Origin: Halalkaliarchaeum sp. AArc-CO
GTDB taxonomy: Archaea > Halobacteriota > Halobacteria > Halobacteriales > Haloferacaceae
Reading direction: 5' to 3'
Assembly (NCBI RefSeq): GCF_024972735.1
Contig: NZ_CP087723.1
Span: forward strand, 1,054,001-1,118,000
Length of the DNA stretch: 64,000 nucleotides
The notes under the pieces were generated by a model, which did not search any database, was not told the DNA's origin, and saw nothing but the letters and a program-made list of their open reading frames with translations. Below, piece by piece: positions 37,301 through 44,385 of this stretch (position 1 is the stretch's first letter; the number at the start of each line of letters is the position of its first letter). Made by a program: the position numbers and the translations under genes.

Positions 37301-40115
37301 CTGCTGTGAGTTTGCGGTCTCGGTCGGCGACGACAGCGATCGACGGTTCCTCGGTGTCCACGTCCGAAACGTCGCCTTCCCATCGATCGAACTCGTATCC
37401 ATGATCGGATTGGGCCGTAAGTTCGACTTCAGTCCCCTCCTCGTAGCTTTGGATCGTTCCGAGTGTAGACGTTCCCGGCGGATCGATCGCGACCGCACCG
37501 CTTCCTTGCGTTTCGACGGTGAATGAATGCTCGACGGCCTTCTCGACGAGGAAGGCACCGTTCTCGTGGTCGCTGTCCAGGCGGTTGTCCGCGGCTGAAC
37601 TGGCGAAGACGTTGCCGCCGGCGTCGTAGCTGCCGTCCGACATCGAGTCGGTTATTTCGAGGGAGAACGTCTCGGTGGTCGTTTCACCGGGTTCGAGTTC
37701 GACTGTCGTTTCTCCGGCGTAGTGGCTCCAGGTTCCATCCGGGCCGCGAGCGATCCCATCGATCAGAAACTCGTTTTCGACGTTGCCGACGTTTTCGACT
37801 GTCACGTCGATAGACGCCACTTCTCCCGGCGCGTAGCTGTCGCCTGCCACCGTTACGTCGGTAACTTTCGCGCCGACCTCCGCCGGCTCACGGAACGTGG
37901 CGGTAATCGTTCGATCCCGATCGATCGTCACCGTTATCGTTTCGGCGGTGGCGTCGTGGGACGGCACGTCGCCTTCCCATCGGTCGAACTCGTAGTCGGA
38001 GTCGGGGAACGCGATCAGCTCTACTTCCGTTCCTTCCTCGTAGGTCTGTGTCGTTCCGAGCGTGCTCATCCCTGGCGGATCGATACCGATTCCACCGTTT
38101 CCGCCGGATTCCACTGACAGTGTGTATTCAGCGACGTCCTCCTCGACGGTGACTGTCCACTCGGCGGCGGCGTCGTTATAGGTGCCGCTGCTGTCGAACA
38201 CGTCCACTTCGATGGAGTAGGTTCCGGGCTCTTCGAAGCGGTACGACCAGGTGTCGGTGTCGGCACTTCCGTCCAGTCCATACGTGGCTTCCTGGAACGA
38301 CCCGTCGACGTACCATTCCGTTCCGTGGAGATCTCCATCCGGATCCTCCGCCCCAACGCTGAACGTCACCAGTTCGCCTTCCTGAATGGTGAGCGATTGT
38401 TCGGGACTGTCGGTCCACGACTCTGGGGGTCCGCCGGCTTCCTCCTGGAACGTGGCGGTAATCGTGCGGTCCCGATCCATCGTTACCGTTATCGTTTCGG
38501 CGGTGGCGTCGTGTGAGGACACGTCGCCGTCCCACCGATCGAACTCGTAGTCGGTGTCGGGGAACGCGATCAGCTCTACTTGAGCCCCTTCCTCGTACGT
38601 CTGTGTCGTTCCGAGCGTGCTCATCCCTGGCGGATCGACTCCGATCCCCCCACCGTCCTCGGACGATATCGACAGCGTGTACTCCTCAACATCTTCTTCG
38701 ACGGTGACTGTCCACTCGGCGGCGGCGTCGTTATAGGTGCCGCTGCTGTCGAACACGTCCACTTCGATGGAGTAGGTTCCGGGCTCTTCGAAGCGGTACG
38801 ACCAGGTGTCGGTGTCGGCACTTCCGTCCAGTCCATACGTGGCTTCCTGGAACGACCCGTCGACGTACCATTCCGTTCCGTGGAGATCTCCATCCGGATC
38901 CTCCGCCCCAACGCTGAACGTCACCAGTTCGCCTTCCTGAATGGTGAGCGATTGTTCGGGACTGTCGGTCCACGACTCTGGGGGTCCGCCGGCTTCCTCC
39001 TGGAACGTGGCGGTAATCGTGCGGTCCCGATCCATCGTTACCGTTATCGTTTCGGCGGTGGCGTCGTGGGACGGCACGTCGCCTTCCCATCGGTCGAACT
39101 CGTAGTCGGTGTCGGGGAACGCGATCAGCTCTACTTCCGTTCCTTCCTCGTAGGTCTGTGTCGTTTCCAGCGTGCTCATCCCTGGCGGATCGACGCCGAT
39201 CCCCCCACCGTCCTCGGACGATATCGACAGTGTGTACTCCTCGACATCCTCCTCCACGAGGAAGGCCCCGTTCTCGTGGTCGCCGTCCAGGCGGTTGTCC
39301 GCGGCCGGACTGGCGAAGACGTTGCCGCCGGCGTCGTAGCTCCCCTCCGGCATGGAGTCGGTTATTTCGAGGGAGAACGTTTCGGTGGTCGTTTCACCGG
39401 GTGCGAGTTCGACTGTCGTTTCTCCGGCGTAGTGGCTCCAGGTTCCATCCGGGCCGCGAGCGATCCCATCGATCAGAAACTCGTTTTCGACGTTGCCGAC
39501 GTTTTCGACTGTCACGTCGATAGACGCCACTTCTCCCGGCGCGTAGCTGTCGCCTGCCACGGTGACGTCTGTCGTTCGTGCGTCGATTACTTCTCTGACT
39601 TCGAGGGCGTCTTGGTCGACTTCGGAATCGTACCAGTGGTCCTTTCGTTCGGAGTAGAACACGCCGGCACCTGCGGTGTAGGTCCCTTCTGTCGCGTCCT
39701 CGGGGATCTGGACCGATAACGTCACCGTCTGTTCCTCGCCGGAGAACCAGCCGTCGTCGAGATGTACGGTCGTCCCTTCCCCGGTTATCCAGTCGCCGTC
39801 CGGGTCTCGAACGCTCGCGTCGACGTAGAAGTCGTGGCTCGTCTCTCCGGTGTTTTGAATCGTCACCTCGATCGGAACGGCGTCCCCCGGCGCGTAGCTA
39901 CCATCGACCGCTTCCACGTCGGTGATCTCTGCATCCGTGTCCTCGACTGAGAACACGTTCTCGAAGTCGGGTTCGTACTGGACTGAACCCTCGGCGCTGC
40001 CCGCGGTGGCAGCAGACGCGATAACACCCGTCCCCAGAACGAGGGCAAATATGGAAGCGACGAAAACGACGGTTGCGACGGTTTCAACCCCGGAACGACG
40101 GTCTCGTCTCGACAT
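34314..40115 (-). CDS. Giant repetitive surface protein with C-terminal PD-(D/E)XK nuclease-like domain
   Basis: A 1933-residue protein with an N-terminal export/anchor helix (about residues 10-40). CARDB-like beta domains follow, including two near-identical copies (185-287, 755-857). Bacterial-repeat (InlB B-like) domains with DYEFDRWEGD signatures alternate with PKD-like domains between about 300 and 940. Further CARDB-like and carboxypeptidase-regulatory-like domains run to about 1322. After a helical stretch and a hydrophobic segment (1532-1548) come short helical repeats (1628-1712). The last 154 residues (1780-1933) look like a nuclease: Glu in AAELHLAAKLG, Asp in GEIDLV, and Glu and Lys in LIEVKA. 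The layout resembles long polymorphic-toxin or contact-dependent proteins. ATG 40115 fits a TATA-like box at 40152-40145; an ATG at 40145 would overlap that box. Toxicity is inference. Confidence 0.75.
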   Translation of the reverse strand: MSRRDRRSGVETVATVVFVASIFALVLGTGVIASAATAGSAEGSVQYEPDFENVFSVEDTDAEITDVEAVDGSYAPGDAVPIEVTIQNTGETSHDFYVDASVRDPDGDWITGEGTTVHLDDGWFSGEEQTVTLSVQIPEDATEGTYTAGAGVFYSERKDHWYDSEVDQDALEVREVIDARTTDVTVAGDSYAPGEVASIDVTVENVGNVENEFLIDGIARGPDGTWSHYAGETTVELAPGETTTETFSLEITDSMPEGSYDAGGNVFASPAADNRLDGDHENGAFLVEEDVEEYTLSISSEDGGGIGVDPPGMSTLETTQTYEEGTEVELIAFPDTDYEFDRWEGDVPSHDATAETITVTMDRDRTITATFQEEAGGPPESWTDSPEQSLTIQEGELVTFSVGAEDPDGDLHGTEWYVDGSFQEATYGLDGSADTDTWSYRFEEPGTYSIEVDVFDSSGTYNDAAAEWTVTVEEDVEEYTLSISSEDGGGIGVDPPGMSTLGTTQTYEEGAQVELIAFPDTDYEFDRWDGDVSSHDATAETITVTMDRDRTITATFQEEAGGPPESWTDSPEQSLTIQEGELVTFSVGAEDPDGDLHGTEWYVDGSFQEATYGLDGSADTDTWSYRFEEPGTYSIEVDVFDSSGTYNDAAAEWTVTVEEDVAEYTLSVESGGNGGIGIDPPGMSTLGTTQTYEEGTEVELIAFPDSDYEFDRWEGDVPSHDATAETITVTIDRDRTITATFREPAEVGAKVTDVTVAGDSYAPGEVASIDVTVENVGNVENEFLIDGIARGPDGTWSHYAGETTVELEPGETTTETFSLEITDSMSDGSYDAGGNVFASSAADNRLDSDHENGAFLVEKAVEHSFTVETQGSGAVAIDPPGTSTLGTIQSYEEGTEVELTAQSDHGYEFDRWEGDVSDVDTEEPSIAVVADRDRKLTAVFVEEVEVDAEIIRLETEDGPFSAGETVETTAEIANTGDDDKTFVLHYTVLGPDIETSGHDSRANEDVTLEETVTLRPGATQLVSLPWTVESDARSGEYGVELAVRNESDSQSETPVAEKYDSSAFEVDPTDVGADELVVSRTERLDPFYEVGEDAVELAVTNPTDREVVTSLSGVVERDGEIVGEPDGSEHVIPAGETKTITLRWDDLPESAVDKRVRAGVTIGSERTEWLGHTVFAEKFTDVTITISHWETGEPLDDVTVHGTVRGDGLLLSNEMEITRDKTGTGEFTFRDVPTAVTLSVSVDKDGFEGQGRLIDPLQQRPLMSQTDFHLRETVRETIQLTDAETGEPLNRAEVTVRETGETATTDATGYVDLFDQPIRTQRTLEVEKYMAEPIIITGDSSGRELSLRPLPDPEEAGLRDYEAHEAFEEFERIPEEGTRIQRIENVLDQLARDGHTGTTQIYLREETGLVAVTANVETWERTRSEESYTVHDSGEETTSSHDFNQEPFYRFGARTAMSMPSKQLPELTQIGISEGTMEGVDPYDNADFYFDEIGVSYVDRDSLEYRTGHFIGYAFTEHYGQFRRGKDTDDRTLMAYGGGWIALDLASKPAQAVGKSVGSVSRSLTRGALRQSLSQKWAETLVRVGRTDAMSAQLRGADRYALGDTLSQTRLLSGRELSTNQRYDIVLDYYRHNSQGQNPARTLVDNGHFTRAEVVRLAENGADLRSARNLVDQGTSPAAIRAVSDEGIDPHHLEVLVEDGFIRADQIDELEVGIRLADREPFTTTGGDTIDAGALFENAAVLRNTQGMRASDGAEGTFDEIWRAATRHDVDDIENLKGTAAELHLAAKLGPDNVDEIGRVVRDPGSDAARGEIDLVTSDGRLIEVKATESSTTPAGAVEQMEFYTEYARETPGLSPNRLEFRIRQADESNVGEVQRIKAALTEEFGDSVRVRVAYETNGRIPFRLEPSTNLGPSTDPQQSAGQGAHRPLVRQR
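37546..37851 (-). repeat. CARDB-like repeat, copy 2
   Basis: A 306-base block nearly identical to 39256-39561, offset 1710 bases. It encodes a beta domain beginning with VAGDSYAPGEVASIDVTV. Most differences are single bases, pointing to recent duplication or gene conversion. Confidence 0.85.
38101..39210 (-). repeat. Two tandem 555-base copies of a two-domain unit
   Basis: The units 38101-38655 and 38656-39210 each encode 185 residues: one bacterial-repeat (DYEFDRW) domain plus one PKD-like domain. From 38150 to about 38500 the match to 38705-39055 appears essentially perfect by eye. Such identity suggests recent duplication or ongoing conversion. An assembly collapse or expansion here is possible. 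Confidence 0.88.
39256..39561 (-). repeat. CARDB-like repeat, copy 1
   Basis: Partner of 37546-37851 in the same gene. It lies on the N-terminal side of the 555-base units, so the two CARDB-like copies bracket the bacterial-repeat and PKD-like series. Confidence 0.85.
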
Positions 40116-40144
40116 ACACTGACTACCACCATGGACAGATGACA

Positions 40145-40152
40145 CTTATACC
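40145..40152 (-). promoter_or_regulatory. TATA-like box for the giant surface protein gene
   Basis: Read on the minus strand this is ggtataag. It is about 30 bases before ATG 40115, which favours that start over the ATG at 40145. Confidence 0.55.
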
Positions 40153-40209
40153 TTTTCAGGAAATAATCGAGTGTGTGAATGTCCGCGAGTGAAGACTATA
40201 TTACTATTT

Positions 40210-40503
40210 CTAGCCCAGGCGGCCGGTGTCGATGTCGACCCCAGGCGGGGTGACGACGAGAAAGCCCCGGAAGTGCATCAGTTCGCCACCCATGTCCCTG
40301 ATCTCTCTGGCGAACCCCGCGGCCAGATCGTTCAGGTCCCCTTCTACCGCGAGCACGAGCGTCTTCCCGCCCTGTATCTCCGCGATCCACTCCTGCGGAT
40401 CGGTCGTCCCGTCGAGCCGTGCCAGCACCACGACGCCGTCCTTCTCAATCATCGCGTCCAGCTGTTCTTCCGCGTTCCGCAGGTCCAGGTCGAACTCGCC
40501 CAT
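40210..40503 (-). CDS. Small conserved haloarchaeal protein (DUF5779-like)
   Basis: A 97-residue soluble acidic protein starting MGEFDLDLRNAEEQL. It has a regular alternation of strands and helices (DGVVVLARLDG, KTLVLAVEGDLNDLA) and ends near FLVVTPPGVDIDTG. I recall this pattern as a haloarchaeal family of unknown function, DUF5779, but this is not verified. It is upstream of and divergent from leuA, with a strong palindrome in the shared intergenic region. No function can be assigned. Confidence 0.7.
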   Translation of the reverse strand: MGEFDLDLRNAEEQLDAMIEKDGVVVLARLDGTTDPQEWIAEIQGGKTLVLAVEGDLNDLAAGFAREIRDMGGELMHFRGFLVVTPPGVDIDTGRLG

Positions 40504-40624
40504 ACCCTTCGCTCGGAGAGCCACAGCAAAAACGTTCTGTCGCGCCGGCGGACTAGGTGTGACATCGACGCTCTGCTCGTCGGTCCGCGTGCGAGCAATC
40601 CACCCCCCTTCTCACCGACGAATA

Positions 40625-40662
40625 CGTCCGTCCAACCGGTATATATACAGGGTGGACGAACG
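40625..40662. promoter_or_regulatory. 38-base near-perfect palindrome around gtatatatac
   Basis: The arms 40625-40638 and 40649-40662 match as inverted repeats at 11 of 14 positions. The 10-base core 40639-40648 is a perfect palindrome containing a TATA-like box. A symmetric protein (for example an Lrp/AsnC-type regulator, common for amino acid genes in archaea) could bind here and block or organise transcription. The identity of that protein is inference. Confidence 0.65.
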
Positions 40663-40792
40663 TTCGGAACCGTGAGGATATAAGGTGTATAATGGCATAC
40701 TGCATTGAAACAGGTCGACGATGTCTGTCGATTTTACAGCAGTCGACTCGGTGGCAGGACGGCGGCGCCCTGCGACGCACTGTGACAGCGAA

Positions 40793-40803
40793 ATACTTAA
40801 GTA
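40793..40803 (+). promoter_or_regulatory. TATA-like box for leuA
   Basis: The sequence atacttaagta includes a 10-base palindrome (tacttaagta, 40794-40803). It is about 27-30 bases before ATG 40830. It supports that ATG as the true leuA start even though the frame then breaks. Confidence 0.6.
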
Positions 40804-40829
40804 CTGTTCCACGCCCAGAAAGAAGCACA

Positions 40830-42060
40830 ATGTCCAACGACATGGAGGCCACGTCGGCGAAGCCGGCGGGTCGAGTTCTTCCAGGGCACACTGGATAGCA
40901 CTGGCGAGTTCGATTCTGTACAGATCTTCGACACGACGCTCCGAGACGGGGAGCAGTCACCACGCACGTCCTTCTCGACCGACGAAAAACGCGAGATAGC
41001 GGCTGCACTGGACGAGATGGGCGTGGGGGTCATCGAGGCTGGGTTCCCGGTCAATTCGGAGACAGAGTTCGAAACCGTTCGCGACATCGCGAGCGCGACG
41101 GAAACAACTACCTGCGGGCTGGCCCGGGTCGTCGACGGCGATATCGAGGCGGCACTGGACGCCGGCGTCGACATGGTGCACGTGTTCGTCTCGACTAGCG
41201 ACGTCCAGCTCGAGGATTCGATGCACGCCTCCCGCGAGGAGGCGAAACGGCGCGCAGTAGAGAGCGTCGAACGCGTACGCGAGGCGGGCGTCGAGGTGAT
41301 GTTCTCGCCGATGGACGCGACGCGAACCGACGAAACGTATCTGATCGAGGTGATCGAGGCCGTCACGGCGGCCGGCACCGACTGGATCAACATTCCGGAC
41401 ACCTGCGGGGTCGCAACCCCGGGGCGGTTCCGGAAACTGATCGCCACGGTGCGGGAACACACCGACGCGAAGATCGACGTCCACACCCACGACGACTTCG
41501 GCCTGGCGGCCGCGAACGCGCTTGCAGGCTTCGAGGCGGGCGCAAGCCAGGCGCAGGTGTCGGTAAACGGCATCGGCGAGCGCGCCGGAAACGCCGCCCT
41601 GGAGGAGGTCGTCATGGCCGCCGAGTCGATCTACGGCGCCGACACGGGAATCGACACGACGAGGATCACGGAGGTCTCCCGGATGGTCGAGCGCGCGAGC
41701 GACATCCCGGTGCCCGCGAACAAGCCGATCGTCGGTCGGAACGCGTTCGCCCACGAGAGTGGCATCCACGCCGCCGGGGTCATCGAAAACAGCGACACCT
41801 TCGAACCCGGCGTGATGACGCCGGAGATGGTCGGCGCACAGCGGGAGGTAGTACTCGGGAAGCACACCGGTACCCACGCCGTCAGACAGCACCTGGAGGA
41901 GGCCGGCTTCACGCCGACCGACGACGAGGTGCGGACGGTGACCGAGCGCGTGAAGGAACACGCGGCAAACAAGCGGGAGGTCACCGCCGGCGACGTAGTC
42001 CGGTTCGCGAAGGCCGTCGGCGTAGAAACCGACACCGAGGAATCAGAGGTGACCGCCTGA
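40830..42060 (+). CDS. leuA: 2-isopropylmalate synthase / citramalate synthase family, with apparent frameshift near the start
   Basis: Predicted to condense acetyl-CoA with 2-oxoisovalerate (LeuA) or pyruvate (CimA) at the head of leucine or isoleucine synthesis. The main frame carries IFDTTLRDGEQSPRTSF, the HMGL-like metal/keto-acid motif. It also carries DWINIPDTCGVATPG and the metal-binding VHTHDDFGLAAANAL, and VNGIGERAGNAALEEV follows. The only in-frame ATG (41017) lies after the catalytic motif, so it cannot be the start. The ATG at 40830, after a good promoter, begins MSNDMEATSAKPAG but hits a stop at 40896-40898. Removing one G from the GGG at 40868-40870 joins it to VEFFQGTLDS in the main frame, giving about 409 residues. 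Sequencing error, a real mutation or recoding are all possible. It is the first gene of the branched-chain cluster. Confidence 0.85.
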
Positions 42061-42167
42061 GATGGCGGTCGCGGCCGACGTTCGCCCCGGACAGCGACTG
42101 CGAGGTCAGTCTGCAGGCTGGAGTCCGTCCCGTTCGGAACGGCGCAATCGTTGCACCCCGCGACAGA

Positions 42168-42175
42168 CATATAAG
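42168..42175 (+). promoter_or_regulatory. TATA-like box for the ilv leader transcript
   Basis: The sequence catataag is centred about 27 bases before ATG 42198. The predicted transcript would start at or just before the leader ATG, making the leader ORF leaderless. Confidence 0.65.
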
Positions 42176-42197
42176 AGCGGACGTTCTGCGACCGTGT

Positions 42198-42299
42198 ATG
42201 CGAGGGAACAGCACCGACAGGCTCGCTCCGTCCGGAGCGGCCGCTTCAGGTCGGTCCCTCGCGGGTGCCGTTCTCGGCGGGATTATTGTAGGGGCCTAG
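42198..42299 (+). CDS. Putative ilv leader peptide (33 codons)
   Basis: ATG 42198 to TAG 42297-42299 encodes a 33-residue peptide that is polar at first. It ends LAGAVLGGIIVGA, with Val, Leu, Ile, Ile and Val in its last nine residues. The ATT ATT GTA codons (42282-42290) run straight into the left arm of a stable hairpin whose loop starts the stop codon. The ATG sits at leaderless distance from a TATA-like box. The composition and placement match leader peptides of bacterial ilv operons, in which ribosome stalling at branched-chain codons controls transcription. No archaeal example is known to me. It could also be a small protein of another role. Confidence 0.5.
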   Translation: MRGNSTDRLAPSGAAASGRSLAGAVLGGIIVGA

Positions 42300-42391
42300 C
42301 CCCTACACCACATCCACCTTCTGACCCACGCATTGCTCGACCGCCAAGCGACGGCGGTGTTACGCACCTCGCACCCGACCGCGGGGTTTTT
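42288..42391 (+). promoter_or_regulatory. Candidate attenuator: three hairpins and a T-tract upstream of ilvB
   Basis: Hairpin 1 is gtaggggc (42288-42295) pairing with gcccctac (42299-42306), loop cta; it holds the leader's last codons and stop. Hairpin 2 is accgcc (42340-42345) with ggcggt (42353-42358). Hairpin 3 is a weak cccg (42374-42377) with cggg (42382-42385), followed by G and five Ts (42387-42391), like an archaeal terminator. A ribosome paused at Ile-Ile-Val would disturb hairpin 1 and could change the downstream folding. The mechanism is inferred. Confidence 0.5.
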
Positions 42392-42555
42392 CGGCAGGGT
42401 TCATTCGAAACCCGGGCCACGCCGGAACGGCGACGCGGGAACCGACCGAGCCGAACACGACGACACGGAACACGGATGACAACTGGAACGCGACGGAACG
42501 ACGCACGATCGAACGGAACAGAACCGAACGACACACGACCGAACGGAGGAAACGC

Positions 42556-44385
42556 ATGAGCGAATCACCGACTGCAGCCGAACGGAAACGGGGCGGCGAG
42601 GCGGAGGAGCCCGACGCGGAGAAACCGGAAGCCGGAGCAAACGGGAACGCCGGGGAAACCGGCGAACCACGTGACCCTGCGGCAGTTCCCGAGACGGGTG
42701 CTGCAGCAATCGTCGCCGCACTCGAGGCGGCCGCCGTCGACACGGCGTTCGGCGTCCAGGGTGGCGCCATCATGCCCGTGTACGACGAGCTGTACGACTC
42801 TTCGGTGCACCACGTCACGATGGCCCACGAGCAGGGGGCGGCCCACGCGGCGGACGCGTACGGCATCGTCGCAGGCGAGCCCGGGGTCTGTCTCGCGACG
42901 TCGGGTCCCGGCGCGACGAACCTGGTGACCGGCATCGCGGACGCGTCGATGGATTCAGATGCCATGCTGGCGCTGACCGGACAGGTTCCCACCGAGTTCG
43001 TCGGTAACGACGCCTTCCAGGAGGTCGACACGATCGGCATCACGACGCCGATCACGAAACACAACTACTTCGCAGAGGACTCGGCGACCGTCGGGGACGT
43101 CGTCGGCGAGGCGTTCGCGCTGGCGAACACAGGTCGACCCGGACCGACCCTGGTCGATCTCCCCAAGGACGTGAGCTTCGGCGAGGCCGGTAGCGAACCG
43201 GCGCCACCGAAACCGCCGGCGCGTGCCGATCCCCACCCCGACGCAGCCAGCGACGACGTCGAACGGGCCGCTCGCGCGATAGAGCGGGCCGAACGACCGG
43301 TGTGTCTCTTCGGCGGCGGTGTCATCAAAGGCGACGCAAGCGAGGAGGCCAGAACGTTCGCGCGGGAACTCGGAATTCCGGTCGTGACGACGATGCCCGG
43401 GATCGGGAGCTTCCCCGACGACGATCCGCTCTGTCTGGAGTGGGCCGGGATGCACGGCACCGGCTACGCCAACATGGCGATCACACACACGGATCTGCTG
43501 ATCGGCGTCGGAACGCGGTTCGACGACCGACTCACCGGCGGAGTCGAGACGTTCGCTCCGGAAGCCGAGGTCGTTCACGTCGACATCGATCCGGCCGAGG
43601 TCTCGAAGAATATCTACGCGGACTACCCACTGATCGGCGACGCCGGCACGGTGCTGGAGCAGCTGCGGGCGGAGATCCGACAGCCCCCCGAGGCGGGACC
43701 CTGGCGCGACCAGTGCGAGCAGTGGACCGAGGAGTATCCGATGACGTACCGGGCCGACGAGGAGGAGCCGCTCAAACCACAGTTCGTCGTCGAGGCGTTC
43801 GACGAGGCGACCGACGACGACACGGTCGTCACCGCCGGCGTCGGCCAACACCAGATGTGGGCCGCCCAGTTTTGGACGTTCACCGAGCCCCGCACCTGGC
43901 TGTCGAGCCACGGGCTGGGGACGATGGGCTACGGCGTTCCAGGCGCGATCGGCGCGCGCGTCGCGCTGGACGACGCCGGCGAGACAGAGAGGGACGTTGT
44001 CTGCTTCGACGGCGACGGATCGTTCCTGATGACGATGCAGGAACTGTCGGTGGCGGTCAGAGAGCACATGGACGTCACCTTCGTGGTGCTCAACAACGAG
44101 TACATCGGGATGGTCCGGCAGTGGCAGGACGCCTTCTTCGAGGGGCGCCACATGGCCTCCGACTACAACTGGATGCCGGAGTTCGACACCCTCGCGGAGG
44201 CATTCGGCGCCCGTGGGTTCCGGATCGACGACTACGACGAGGTTTCGGAGGTCGTCGAGGAGGCGCTGGCGTACGACGGGCCATCGGTCGTGGACGCCCA
44301 CGTGGATCCCGACGAGAACGTCTACCCGATGGTGCCAAGCGGCGGCGCGAACGGACTGTTCGCCCTCTCGGAGGATCAGCTATGA
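42556..44385 (+). CDS. ilvB: Acetolactate synthase large (catalytic) subunit
   Basis: Thiamine-diphosphate enzyme making acetolactate or acetohydroxybutyrate, the first common step of Val, Leu and Ile synthesis. The 609 residues begin with an acidic tail of about 50. GVQGGAIMPVYDEL and HEQGAAHAADAYG (with the catalytic Glu) follow. The FAD-binding middle domain contains MPGIGSFPDDDPLCLEWAGM. The cofactor motif GDGSFLMTMQEL...NNEY lies near residues 490-515 (GDG and about 27 residues later NN). The start has an ideal ggagga site at 42545-42550, so it is a leadered gene, unlike most haloarchaeal operon heads. It overlaps ilvN by four bases. Confidence 0.95.
   Translation: MSESPTAAERKRGGEAEEPDAEKPEAGANGNAGETGEPRDPAAVPETGAAAIVAALEAAAVDTAFGVQGGAIMPVYDELYDSSVHHVTMAHEQGAAHAADAYGIVAGEPGVCLATSGPGATNLVTGIADASMDSDAMLALTGQVPTEFVGNDAFQEVDTIGITTPITKHNYFAEDSATVGDVVGEAFALANTGRPGPTLVDLPKDVSFGEAGSEPAPPKPPARADPHPDAASDDVERAARAIERAERPVCLFGGGVIKGDASEEARTFARELGIPVVTTMPGIGSFPDDDPLCLEWAGMHGTGYANMAITHTDLLIGVGTRFDDRLTGGVETFAPEAEVVHVDIDPAEVSKNIYADYPLIGDAGTVLEQLRAEIRQPPEAGPWRDQCEQWTEEYPMTYRADEEEPLKPQFVVEAFDEATDDDTVVTAGVGQHQMWAAQFWTFTEPRTWLSSHGLGTMGYGVPGAIGARVALDDAGETERDVVCFDGDGSFLMTMQELSVAVREHMDVTFVVLNNEYIGMVRQWQDAFFEGRHMASDYNWMPEFDTLAEAFGARGFRIDDYDEVSEVVEEALAYDGPSVVDAHVDPDENVYPMVPSGGANGLFALSEDQL

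Larger units (their letters stand above)
40504..40829. other. Divergent intergenic region DUF5779-like / leuA
   Basis: The 326 bases hold a 38-base near-palindrome around a TATA-like core (40625-40662), a second AT-rich stretch (ggatataagg and tgtataatgg, 40675-40690), and the leuA promoter at 40793-40803. Short open frames cross it, but none looks like a protein. The number of TATA-like elements suggests more than one transcript start. Confidence 0.6.
42061..42555. other. leuA-ilvB intergenic region with a long leader
   Basis: The 495 bases contain a promoter (42168-42175), a leader ORF (42198-42299), three hairpins and a T-tract (42288-42391). A stretch of about 150 bases then repeats gaacgg/cggaacg-like words up to the ilvB ribosome site ggagga at 42545-42550. 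A 165-codon Arg-rich open frame crosses the region but is not protein-like. If transcription starts near 42198, ilvB has a leader of about 360 bases, far longer than usual for this group. Confidence 0.7.

Noticed and set aside
42062-42559. 165-codon plus-strand frame between leuA and ilvB
   Set aside because: The translation is Arg/Pro-rich and lacks any fold-like pattern. It runs through the promoter, leader ORF and hairpins. The leader in another frame is better supported.
42955-44301. 448-codon minus-strand open frame opposite ilvB
   Set aside because: It is a shadow of ilvB, whose motifs are unmistakable on the plus strand.
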